Assembly (NCBI RefSeq): GCF_011008565.1
Contig: NZ_JAAIWK010000013.1
Coordinates: forward strand, 28,497 to 92,496
Source: Heyndrickxia ginsengihumi
GTDB taxonomy: Bacteria > Bacillota > Bacilli > Bacillales > Bacillaceae_C
DNA: 64,000 nucleotides
Direction of reading: 5' to 3'
Positions 19,141 through 26,571 of this stretch are shown in pieces (position 1 is the first letter of the stretch; each line of letters opens with the position of its first letter). Made by a program: the position numbers and the translations under genes. The notes beneath the pieces are model-generated. The model was not told the DNA's origin and made no database searches. It saw nothing but the letters and a program-made list of their open reading frames with translations.

Positions 19141-20766
19141 CTATACTTCAATAAAGGGGGAGTCCTGAAAGTTATAACCCGTTGTTAATTCTAATGTTTG
19201 GATATCTTTCATTCCAATCAATGATTTAATGTTGTCAGCAACATTTTGCTCGATTTTTTTATCAAGTGTAAGAACCATGATGGCCTCGCCACCAATTTCT
19301 TTCCTTCCCACTTGCATTGTACCGATATTCGTATCATTTTTCCCTAAAATGGAACCTACTTGACCAATCATCCCAGGAATATCTTGGTGTTTAATATATA
19401 GTAAATGCTGCTCAGGGCGAACATCAATACGATATTCGTTTAATTTAACAATGCGGGCACCGAAACCATTAATGATGGCAGCACCGACTTTGATTTCTTT
19501 GCTATGTTTATGCAATGTAAGCTCTAAATAGTTTGAGAATCCTTTGTTTTTAGCATTCTTTTGAATATTGTAAGTTAAACCTTGTTCCTTCAATAAATGA
19601 ATGGCGTTTACTAAGTTTACGCTCTCGCCAAGATGGTAAGTTAAAATGCCTTTTATAATAGTTCTTGTTAATAAACTTGTGTCCTCTTCTATTAATTCCC
19701 CAGCATAGGTGATGTCAATTTTTTCAGGTGCATCGTTTAATAATTGGATACCGATCTGTGCCACTTGTTCACCGAGCATTAAATAAGGCTCCATACGTCC
19801 TTGAACTTCCCCGCTTGTTTGCGGCATGTTAATCGCATTACGAATCGATTGAGATTCAAAAATATTGATGATTTCTTCACTAACATCGATCGCTACTCGT
19901 ATTTGAGCTTCTTGTGTTGACGCACCTAGATGGGGAGTTACAATGACATTTGCTTGTTTTAATAAGCCTTCGGTAATTTTTGGCTCATTTTCAAATACAT
20001 CAAGTGCAGCGCCTGCCACGTGTCCCGAATGTAAAGCAGCAAGTAGGGCGTGTTCATCGATTAAACCACCGCGTGCACAATTCACGAGGCGAACACTTTT
20101 TTTTGTTTTTGCTAAAAATGCTTCATTAATAAGATGTTTTGTATCTTTAATTAATGGTGTATGAACAGTAATAAAATCAGAGGCTGCAGCGATTTCATTT
20201 AATGTTGCTTTTTTAATGCCTAATTTGCTGGCGCGTTCTTCTGTTAAGTATGGATCATATCCTAAAATAGTCATTTTAAAAGCTTGAGCCCGTTTTGCAA
20301 CCTCGGTTCCGATTTTTCCCATTCCGATGACGCCTAATGTTTTTTGGTAAAGCTCTACGCCCTTAAATTTGTCACGTTCCCAAAGACCATTTGTTGTTGA
20401 CTGATGGGCCTGTGGAATATTTCTTGAAAGTGACAGCATCATTGCTAAAGTATGTTCAGTTGCTGAAATTGTATTTCCTCCTGGAGAATTGACAACAATG
20501 ATACCTTTTCGTGTTGCCGCATCAACGTCAATATTATCAACGCCTACTCCAGCACGGGCAATTACTTTTAAATTTGCAGCATGTTCAATGATTTCTTTTG
20601 TTACTTTCGTTTGGTTCCTTACAATCAAGGCATCGTATTGATGAATGATTTCTTTTATTTCCTTAGGTGGTAGCTCCGTATTTTTATCGACAGTAAAATG
20701 TTCATGCTCATATAATTTCGTAAGTCCTTCGTCATTTACATTGTCGGTAACGAGCACTTTATACAT
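19141..20766 (-). CDS. serA: D-3-phosphoglycerate dehydrogenase
   Basis: SerA oxidises 3-phosphoglycerate with NAD+, the first step of serine synthesis. The 541-residue long form has the NAD-binding GVIGMGKIG (about residues 146-154), the catalytic Arg in NCARGGLIDE, Glu in DVFENEP and His in VTPHLGAST. An intervening domain (about residues 320-450) and a C-terminal ACT domain beginning HQDIPGMIGQVGSILG follow, so serine feedback is expected. The ATG overlaps the end of the aminotransferase gene by 8 nt (ATGTATAA), giving translational coupling. Both are controlled by a Ser-type T-box. Confidence 0.97.
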   Translation of the reverse strand: MYKVLVTDNVNDEGLTKLYEHEHFTVDKNTELPPKEIKEIIHQYDALIVRNQTKVTKEIIEHAANLKVIARAGVGVDNIDVDAATRKGIIVVNSPGGNTISATEHTLAMMLSLSRNIPQAHQSTTNGLWERDKFKGVELYQKTLGVIGMGKIGTEVAKRAQAFKMTILGYDPYLTEERASKLGIKKATLNEIAAASDFITVHTPLIKDTKHLINEAFLAKTKKSVRLVNCARGGLIDEHALLAALHSGHVAGAALDVFENEPKITEGLLKQANVIVTPHLGASTQEAQIRVAIDVSEEIINIFESQSIRNAINMPQTSGEVQGRMEPYLMLGEQVAQIGIQLLNDAPEKIDITYAGELIEEDTSLLTRTIIKGILTYHLGESVNLVNAIHLLKEQGLTYNIQKNAKNKGFSNYLELTLHKHSKEIKVGAAIINGFGARIVKLNEYRIDVRPEQHLLYIKHQDIPGMIGQVGSILGKNDTNIGTMQVGRKEIGGEAIMVLTLDKKIEQNVADNIKSLIGMKDIQTLELTTGYNFQDSPFIEV

Positions 20767-21928
20767 GTTTTTTCCATACCTCCTGTGCGGTTTTAACAGC
20801 TAGACCAAACACATCTTTTTCGTATAAAGCATTTACAGCAAATTCAAGTGCTGTTAAATATTGAATAACATCAAATGGTGTGCAATATCCCATATGCCCG
20901 ATTCTAAAGATTTCACCTTTTAACTGTTTTTGACCGCTTGCAATTGTCATTGAGAAATGTTCTTGTAAATAATTTTTAATGGCGTTTGCTTGCCCATCTT
21001 CAGGTCTAATTGATGTAACAGTAGGGGAAGCATCGGCATCTTTTTCGACAAATAGTGGAAGTTCTAATGCTTGAACGCCAGCACGAGTCATATCTCTCAT
21101 TACTGCATGACGTTTGATCACTTGCTCAAATCCTTCTTCTTCAATCATTTGACAAACTTCATTCGCACCGTAAATAAGGGAAACAGGCGGAGTGAATGGT
21201 GTTGTTGTTTGTTCATCATAAGATTGAATATAACGATTTAAATCAAGATAGAAGCGTTTGGATGTTCCATTTTTAATCGCCTCTTTACCGCGTTGATTAA
21301 CTGCAATGAAAGCAAGGCCTGGTGGAAGCATTAATGCCTTTTGTGAACCAGAGACTAGAATATCAATTTGATATTCTTCCATATTCACAGGGACACCGCC
21401 AATACAGCTAACACCGTCGACGATAAATAGAGCATCACTTATGCGTTTTGTCACTTCGCCAAGTTCCTTAATAGGATTTAAGACAGCTGTTGAAGTTTCA
21501 CAATAAGTAGCAAATACAGCTTTAATCGGCTGATTTACTGTTTTTAAATAGTCTTCTAGCTCTTCAGGTTGGCAAGTTTTTCCCCATGTTATGTTTAAAC
21601 GGTGGACTTCAGCGCCATATGCTTCACAAATTGAAGCGAATCGTTCGCCAAAAACTCCTGTGACAACAACGACTACATGATCACCTTCGTTAATAACATT
21701 GCACACTGCGCTTTCTAAAGCAGAAGTTCCACTGCCCGCTACAATAATAACAGGCTCCTTTGTACCAAAAACAGGCTGAAGTCTTGTCGCAACCTCTTCA
21801 AGATTTTTAGAGAAAACTTTGCTGCGATGGGCTACCATCGGCTGACTCATAGCTTTTTGAACTCGTTCTGGAATTGGTGTTGGACCAGGTGTAAATAAAG
21901 AATCTTTACAAAATAGCATTTTGTTCAT
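20759..21928 (-). CDS. class V aminotransferase (Ser-pyruvate/Ala-glyoxylate type)
   Basis: This is a fold-type I PLP enzyme of 389 residues. The Schiff-base Lys is Lys197 in VSGSQKALMLPPG, the Asp for the pyridine nitrogen is Asp171 in VDGVSCIGG, and the N-terminal LFTPGPTPIPERV and AGSGTSALE are typical of the serine-pyruvate/alanine-glyoxylate aminotransferase group. It is not in the SerC family, which has different N-terminal motifs. Its position directly before serA and behind a serine T-box suggests that it acts in serine synthesis, most simply as the phosphoserine transaminase; serine-glyoxylate exchange is the alternative. Start ATG follows AAAGGATGAACAAA. Confidence 0.88.
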   Translation of the reverse strand: MNKMLFCKDSLFTPGPTPIPERVQKAMSQPMVAHRSKVFSKNLEEVATRLQPVFGTKEPVIIVAGSGTSALESAVCNVINEGDHVVVVVTGVFGERFASICEAYGAEVHRLNITWGKTCQPEELEDYLKTVNQPIKAVFATYCETSTAVLNPIKELGEVTKRISDALFIVDGVSCIGGVPVNMEEYQIDILVSGSQKALMLPPGLAFIAVNQRGKEAIKNGTSKRFYLDLNRYIQSYDEQTTTPFTPPVSLIYGANEVCQMIEEEGFEQVIKRHAVMRDMTRAGVQALELPLFVEKDADASPTVTSIRPEDGQANAIKNYLQEHFSMTIASGQKQLKGEIFRIGHMGYCTPFDVIQYLTALEFAVNALYEKDVFGLAVKTAQEVWKKHV

Positions 21929-21984
21929 CCTTTCACTTTTGAAAAAATAGAATGTATAGAACGGGTTATAATGCCGTCCATAAA

Positions 21985-22250
21985 AATAAAACGCCCCTCA
22001 TAGCAAATACATATTGCTATGAGGGACGTTATTAACCGTGGTACCACCCTCGTTTACTACTTTTAAATAGTCTCGACTAGATAACGGCGATGCCGGGGCA
22101 ACCTACTGTTATTTCAGCTGACCAGTTCAGAAGCGCTAGGTTTGTATAGATGAAGTATCGGTTTGCAGCGAACACCGACTCTCTGAAACTTTATCTATAC
22201 ACCTTCTTCATCATTACTTGTTTTGTATTTTTGAGAATAGGATGTTTATT
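21985..22250 (-). ncRNA. T-box leader, Ser-type specifier (AGC)
   Basis: Minus-strand order: GATGAAGAAGGTG, AGAGAGTCGGTG, specifier AGC in CCTAGCGCTTCTGAAC, T-box motif AGGGTGGTACCACGG (about 22039-22053), and terminator arms CCCTCATAGCAATATG / TATTTGCTATGAGGG followed by CGTTTTATTTTT. The specifier fits serine and the downstream genes are serine biosynthesis. The 5' boundary is approximate. Confidence 0.92.
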
Positions 22251-22273
22251 TCGATAATTCCCTGTTGACGTTA

Positions 22274-22302
22274 TTCTAACATCATGATTCGACAGTGTAA
22301 AG
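22274..22302 (-). promoter_or_regulatory. promoter of the Ser T-box operon
   Basis: On the minus strand: TTTACA (22297-22302), 17-nt spacer, TAGAAT (22274-22279). Confidence 0.75.
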
Positions 22303-22444
22303 AAAAAAATAAACAATTTTAAAAAAACTGTCTCTTTAGCATTTTTGACATATTCTATACTTTTGAAGGTGAATCTATTTGTTAATCATGTTTGAAACTG
22401 TATAAAAACACAAAAACAGGAAATAATATTATTACTCTCCCCGA

Positions 22445-22479
22445 AAAAGCATCTTGGCAGTACAAACGGATGCTTTTTC
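22445..22479. terminator. orphan hairpin with T-run between serine operon and cidR
   Basis: AAAAAGCATC and GATGCTTTTT enclose about 15 nt. It resembles a bidirectional terminator but has no recognisable gene on either side to end. From 22480 to 22753 no coding region or motif was recognised; short frames there lack ribosome binding sites. Confidence 0.5.
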
Positions 22480-22753
22480 ACCCTTACAGAATAATCTTAT
22501 GGAAAAAAACTTTTATCGGCACGGCAATCTGTGCATTATTGAATCTACTATATTGAAAGTTTGCTATATTCGTTTTGGTGGCAACTTTCATCCATGCATC
22601 GCTAAAATCATGTTTACTTCTTATTTCCTCCGAATAATTTATGAAAGAACTCTCTTTTTTTCTAAATTTAATTGTGATGATTTGATATTGTAAGTGTTCA
22701 TCCATTAATATCCTAGATAAAGGAAATAAATTCATTTATTGGAGATAGATCAA

Positions 22754-23629
22754 ATGGACATTCGTCAATTGCTTTACTTTATTGAAGTTGCAAAGCAAAA
22801 AAGTTTTACAAAAGCTGCTAATACTTTACATATATCACAGCCGGCATTAAGCAAAATGGTGAAAAGTTTGGAAGAAGAATTAGAAATCGAACTGATTGAT
22901 AGACGGTCGAAGCATATTGAATTAACAGATGCTGGGGAAATAGTATTTTCTCAAAGCCAAAAAGTAGTACATGCGTTTAATGATTTACATGCTCTTTTAC
23001 AAGATATGACGACTTTGAAAAAGGGAAAAATTAAATTTGGCCTCCCACCACTTATTGGAACTGTATTTTTCCCTAAGATCATTAAAGGATTTCAAACATT
23101 ATATCCTAATGTAAAAATTCAATTGATTGAGCATGGTGCAAAACGGGTGAAGCAATTAGTAAAAGAGGGCGAGCTTGATTTTGGCATTATCATGCTGCCT
23201 GAAGAAGATAACGATTTTAATATTATTCCTTTTGCTACGGAGGAATTGATGCTATTTGTACATACATCACATCGATTAGCCGCTAAAGAGGAAGTTTCCA
23301 TTTTAGATGTAAAAGATGAGCCGTTTATTTTATTTACTGAAGATTTTACATTGCATGATCGGATTATACAGGAATGCCAAAATGCCGGTTTTCAGCCTAA
23401 TGTATCGTATGAAAGTTCCCAATGGGATTTTATAAGCGAGATGGTAGAACAAGATCTTGGCGTTACATTTTTTCCAAAATCAATTACAAAAAAGGCGAAT
23501 CCTAATACTGTGAAGGCAATTCCTATTAAAGATCCGATTATTCCTTGGAACTTAGGAATTATTTTAAAAAAAGAAAAATATGTTTCAAATGCAGCTAAGA
23601 CGTTTATTGAATATATAACTTTATCTTAA
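22754..23629 (+). CDS. cidR: LysR-type regulator of cidAB
   Basis: The 291-residue protein begins MDIRQLLYFIEVAKQKSFTKAA and has the LysR winged HTH in residues 1-60 (AANTLHISQPALSKMVKSLEEEL). The substrate-binding domain starts at about residue 90 (KKGKIKFGLPPLIGTVFFP). It lies directly upstream of and co-directional with cidA-cidB, as ywbI (cidR) does next to ywbHG in B. subtilis. CidR-type regulators respond to acetate/overflow metabolism in staphylococci. The ATG 22754 is 9 nt after GGAG; a TTG five codons earlier overlaps that site and was rejected. Confidence 0.88.
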   Translation: MDIRQLLYFIEVAKQKSFTKAANTLHISQPALSKMVKSLEEELEIELIDRRSKHIELTDAGEIVFSQSQKVVHAFNDLHALLQDMTTLKKGKIKFGLPPLIGTVFFPKIIKGFQTLYPNVKIQLIEHGAKRVKQLVKEGELDFGIIMLPEEDNDFNIIPFATEELMLFVHTSHRLAAKEEVSILDVKDEPFILFTEDFTLHDRIIQECQNAGFQPNVSYESSQWDFISEMVEQDLGVTFFPKSITKKANPNTVKAIPIKDPIIPWNLGIILKKEKYVSNAAKTFIEYITLS

Positions 23630-23729
23630 TGAGATGATACCACTTTCATTCCTATAAGTTATAGGAGCTATAAATTATATGTATTTTACGTTTTATAAAA
23701 ATTGAAGTAAAGTATATGTACCGAATAAA

Positions 23730-23741
23730 ATTGTTAACAAT
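23730..23741. promoter_or_regulatory. palindromic operator candidate for CidR
   Basis: ATTGTTAACAAT is a perfect 12-bp dyad with the T-N-A layout of LysR sites, about 65 nt before the predicted transcription start of cidA. Confidence 0.5.
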
Positions 23742-23768
23742 ATGTGTCATTACATTTTTTATAAAGCA

Positions 23769-23797
23769 TTGGTTGTTGCAATGAAATTGTATATATG
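23769..23797 (+). promoter_or_regulatory. candidate cidA promoter
   Basis: TTGGTT, 17-nt spacer, TATATG. A weak match, as expected of an activator-dependent promoter. Transcription would start near 23803, just ahead of the structured leader. Confidence 0.4.
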
Positions 23798-23812
23798 GGG
23801 GTGAAGACAACG

Positions 23813-23996
23813 TTTAAGCTTACATGTTAAATAATGTTCATGTTTATATTTCTTTTTCCTCACGGGCACTGACTTGGATCGTATAGGGTAGCATCAATGT
23901 AGTATGTTGAGGTCATCGTCGATTGCTTATAAAATGAACAATTTTTAGCAAGTAGCGGTCCAATTGTAGACTGCTCTTTTTAAAAGTAAGCTTAAA
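23813..23996 (+). ncRNA. structured 184-nt leader of cidA-cidB, unknown class
   Basis: Closing helix: TTTAAGCTTAC (23813-23823) with GTAAGCTTAAA (23986-23996), 11 bp perfect. Second helix: TGTTCATGTTTAT (23835-23847) with ATAAAATGAACA (23929-23940), 12 bp with one bulged G. Inside it TGACTT (23870-23875) can pair with AGGTCA (23910-23915). A separate hairpin is AGCGGTC (23954-23960) with GACTGCT (23969-23975). Together these make a multi-branch junction whose closing stem ends two bases before the cidA ribosome binding site. It does not match the T-box, SAM, TPP, lysine, purine or c-di-AMP layouts I can recall. Confidence 0.5.
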
Positions 23997-24010
23997 TGGG
24001 AGGACATAAT

Positions 24011-24403
24011 ATGATGATATGGATTAAGAGAATTATACAAATCTGTTTCCTTTACGTTTTATTTATGATAGGTAATTTTATTGCCACTTCTTTTCATATA
24101 TCAATTCCGGGGAGTATTATTGGTCTCGTTATATTATTTGTTTTACTTCAAAGTAAAATCATTAGGGTGGAGTGGGTTGACTTAGGAGCGAATTGGCTAA
24201 TAGCAGAACTGCTTCTTTTTTTTGTTCCATCTGCAGTAGGGGTTATGAAGTATAAGCAAATGCTCGGATTAGAAGGAGTTAAGATTTTTCTCATTATCAT
24301 TTTAAGTACAATTGTTGTCATGATTTTTACAGGATTTACAGCGGAAATCTTGTCAAAATTAAGAAAGGATGTAAAACATGAATCTGCTTCTCCAAAGCAT
24401 TAG
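24011..24403 (+). CDS. cidA: CidA/LrgA family holin-like membrane protein
   Basis: This small 130-residue protein has four hydrophobic helices and the family features IGNFIATSFHISIPGSIIGLVILF (spread over about residues 17-40) and AELLLFFVPSAVGVMKY. CidA/LrgA proteins are holin-like, and with CidB/LrgB homologues are linked to programmed lysis and to pyruvate or overflow-product transport. ATG 24011 is 7 nt after GGGAGG; an upstream in-frame ATG at 23996 overlaps that site and was not used. It overlaps cidB by 26 nt. Confidence 0.88.
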   Translation: MMIWIKRIIQICFLYVLFMIGNFIATSFHISIPGSIIGLVILFVLLQSKIIRVEWVDLGANWLIAELLLFFVPSAVGVMKYKQMLGLEGVKIFLIIILSTIVVMIFTGFTAEILSKLRKDVKHESASPKH

Positions 24404-25073
24404 TGTTGTCGTTACTGTGCTTGTTTTCTGGATGTGTAAAAAAATTTATGCACGTTGGAAATTCTTTTTTTTAACTCCGCTACTAATTTGTCCAATTCTT
24501 ATTATTTTACTATTAGCGGTTTTTCATACTCCATATGTAACGTATGCGAAAGGGACTAGTTTATTGACTAATTTATTAGGACCAGCAACAGTTGCGTTTG
24601 CTGTTCCAATGTATAAACATTTTGCATTGCTAAAAAAATATAGTATCGAAGTATTGATGAGTATCATCGTTGGATCAGCGATGGCCATTACATCTTCATT
24701 CTTATTTTCCTTATGGATGGGACTTAGTACTTCTACAGTTGATAGTATCGTACCACGTTCAATTACGACACCAATTGCGATGAATATTTCCCAGCTTATT
24801 GGAGGACTTCCAACGATGACTGCTGTCTTCGTTATTATAACCGGTTTAATTGGGATGATTGTTGGCCCAATGGTAATTCGAATGCTTTCAATCAAAGCAT
24901 CAACTGCAAAAGGACTTCTTTTAGGGATGGGAGCACATGGAGCAGGGACATCGAGGGCATTTGAAATCGGTGAGCTTGAAGGTACGTTTGCCAGTCTTGG
25001 CATGATCGTGGCAGGTATTGTAGGATTTATTCTTACTTCTACATTTTTTCCAATACTGGATCATAGTCTATGA
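24378..25073 (+). CDS. cidB: CidB/LrgB family membrane protein
   Basis: The 231-residue hydrophobic protein has about 7 TM helices and the LrgB hallmarks PRSITTPIAM (about residue 128) and LLLGMGAHGAGTSRAFEIGE (about residues 180-199). It works with CidA as a membrane pair. The ATG follows AAAGGATGTAAAAC, inside the end of cidA, so the two are coupled. Confidence 0.92.
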   Translation: MNLLLQSISVVVTVLVFWMCKKIYARWKFFFLTPLLICPILIILLLAVFHTPYVTYAKGTSLLTNLLGPATVAFAVPMYKHFALLKKYSIEVLMSIIVGSAMAITSSFLFSLWMGLSTSTVDSIVPRSITTPIAMNISQLIGGLPTMTAVFVIITGLIGMIVGPMVIRMLSIKASTAKGLLLGMGAHGAGTSRAFEIGELEGTFASLGMIVAGIVGFILTSTFFPILDHSL

Positions 25074-25115
25074 TGAAAAATAGATAGGCTGTTTGGCCCA
25101 TCCAATTTTTATTTA

Positions 25116-25152
25116 AGCTCTATTGCAGCATTTACAGCAATAGAGCTATTTT
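25116..25152 (+). terminator. terminator of cidAB
   Basis: AGCTCTATTGC and GCAATAGAGCT enclose about 9 nt and are followed by ATTTTTG. Confidence 0.85.
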
Positions 25153-25198
25153 TGTATAAAAACAAGCTTATCCAATCTAACATTTAAATGATCATTAC

Positions 25199-25246
25199 AA
25201 AGCAACGCTCCATTGGTTTCCTCCGAACCAATGGAGTGTTGCTTTT
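25199..25246. terminator. long hairpin downstream of cidB
   Basis: AAAGCAACGCTCCATTGGTT pairs with AACCAATGGAGTGTTGCTTT with one G-T mismatch and a 7-nt loop. The T-runs are short on both strands. It may end the convergent dehydrogenase gene on the minus strand. Confidence 0.55.
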
Positions 25247-25305
25247 GAATCCCTTTAGTTCCATTTCTATAAGTGATTTTTAGAGTGGAAAATGGGAGAC
25301 TTAAC

Positions 25306-25440
25306 ATGTTATTAAAACAAATACGGGATATGTGTACAGATTCAATACTAAAAAACAATAAGCTTGTCGACTGCTTACAACTAATATTACATGTTAGGCA
25401 TGAATGTCTTAATAACCTTTATGATAGTCAACAAGATTGA
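25306..25440 (+). CDS. possible 44-aa protein, unknown
   Basis: ATG follows GGGAGACTTAAC at good spacing. The product begins MLLKQIRDMCTDSILKNN and has three Cys and several Leu and His residues. Its last 32 nt overlap, in the opposite strand, the 3' end of the 2-hydroxyacid dehydrogenase gene. No family recognised. The overlap and lack of a clear promoter make it doubtful. Confidence 0.3.
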   Translation: MLLKQIRDMCTDSILKNNKLVDCLQLILHVRHECLNNLYDSQQD

Positions 25441-26371
25441 TCGTTAAGTCGTTACCGCTTAAATAGTTCTTTAAATTTGGAATCAATATGTTTTCGATAA
25501 CACGTTGGTCGTATTGGGCGGTTGAGCCTGCTGTATGTGGTGTAATAATTACATTTTCTAAATCCCATAGCGGACTATCCTCTTGTAAAGGCTCTTTTTC
25601 GAAAACATCCAGACCTGCACCGGCAATTTCCCCATTGCGCAATGCTGATATTAATGCATTTTCATCAACAATTTCTCCGCGGCCGATATTGACAAAGAAG
25701 GCTGTCGATTTCATTTGTTTAAACTGTTCTTTTCCGAAAAGATGATGCGTTTTTTTTGTTAATGGCAGACAAACGATGACGAAATCACATTGTTTTAGCA
25801 CAGTTGGCAATTGTTCCGTTTTGTACATTTCATCCACAAATTTTGCTTGTTTTCCTGAATTTCTTACCCCAATCACTTTCATCCCAAACGCTTTTGCAAT
25901 TTTGGCAGTTTCTAGACCGATCTCTCCGACGCCGATAATTCCAATTGTTTTGTCGTGGATTTCAAGCTTCAAATTAGTATCGTCCCATTGTTTCTTCAAT
26001 TGATTACGCACATATGTATGAATGTTTCGTGTAAAACCAAGCATCATCGCGAAAATCGTTTCTGAAATAGGATAAGCATGGACACCGCTAGCAGTCGTTA
26101 ATAAAATCTCTCTCACTTTTAATTGTTCTAACGGAAAACTATTAACCCCTGCACTCCAGCTTTGAATCCAGCGCAAGTTTGAATCTTGACTAAGAACTTC
26201 TTGTTCAATCCTTCTATTCCAGCCTGCTATAATTTCAGCTTCTTTCACGTAAGGTTTCCATATTTCGGTTTCTTTGCCGACGACAATATTCCAATCAGGT
26301 ATATATTGTTGAATTTGATCGACTTTTTGTTGACTCAAGGATTCAGTAATAATCATTGTTCTAGATGCCAT
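25409..26371 (-). CDS. D-2-hydroxyacid dehydrogenase, NAD-binding
   Basis: The 320-residue protein has the family fold: an N-terminal substrate domain, then a Rossmann domain with GIIGVGEIGLETAKIAKAFG (about residues 144-163), the catalytic Arg in NIGRGEIVDE, Glu in DVFEKEPL and His in ITPHTAGS. It resembles the NAD(P)H-dependent glyoxylate/hydroxypyruvate group of Firmicutes rather than SerA (no ACT domain). The substrate cannot be told. A paralogue ending with a similar VD-x-x-KGY tail is at 61446-62402. Start ATG lies after GAGGGATTTTA on the minus strand. Confidence 0.88.
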   Translation of the reverse strand: MASRTMIITESLSQQKVDQIQQYIPDWNIVVGKETEIWKPYVKEAEIIAGWNRRIEQEVLSQDSNLRWIQSWSAGVNSFPLEQLKVREILLTTASGVHAYPISETIFAMMLGFTRNIHTYVRNQLKKQWDDTNLKLEIHDKTIGIIGVGEIGLETAKIAKAFGMKVIGVRNSGKQAKFVDEMYKTEQLPTVLKQCDFVIVCLPLTKKTHHLFGKEQFKQMKSTAFFVNIGRGEIVDENALISALRNGEIAGAGLDVFEKEPLQEDSPLWDLENVIITPHTAGSTAQYDQRVIENILIPNLKNYLSGNDLTINLVDYHKGY

Positions 26372-26571
26372 TAAAATCCCTCATTTCCACAAGTTTATGT
26401 TTATGTTCTTCGATAAAAATTTATGAAAATCCTTCTAAATGATGCTCTAATAAAAAATTAATATTTATCAATCTAAATATAGTCATAAATACCTATGAAT
26501 AAAGACTAAGATGATACGATAATAAGATTAGACGTATTATGACATGCCTCGACAAAAAAGGAGTTGCCAGC

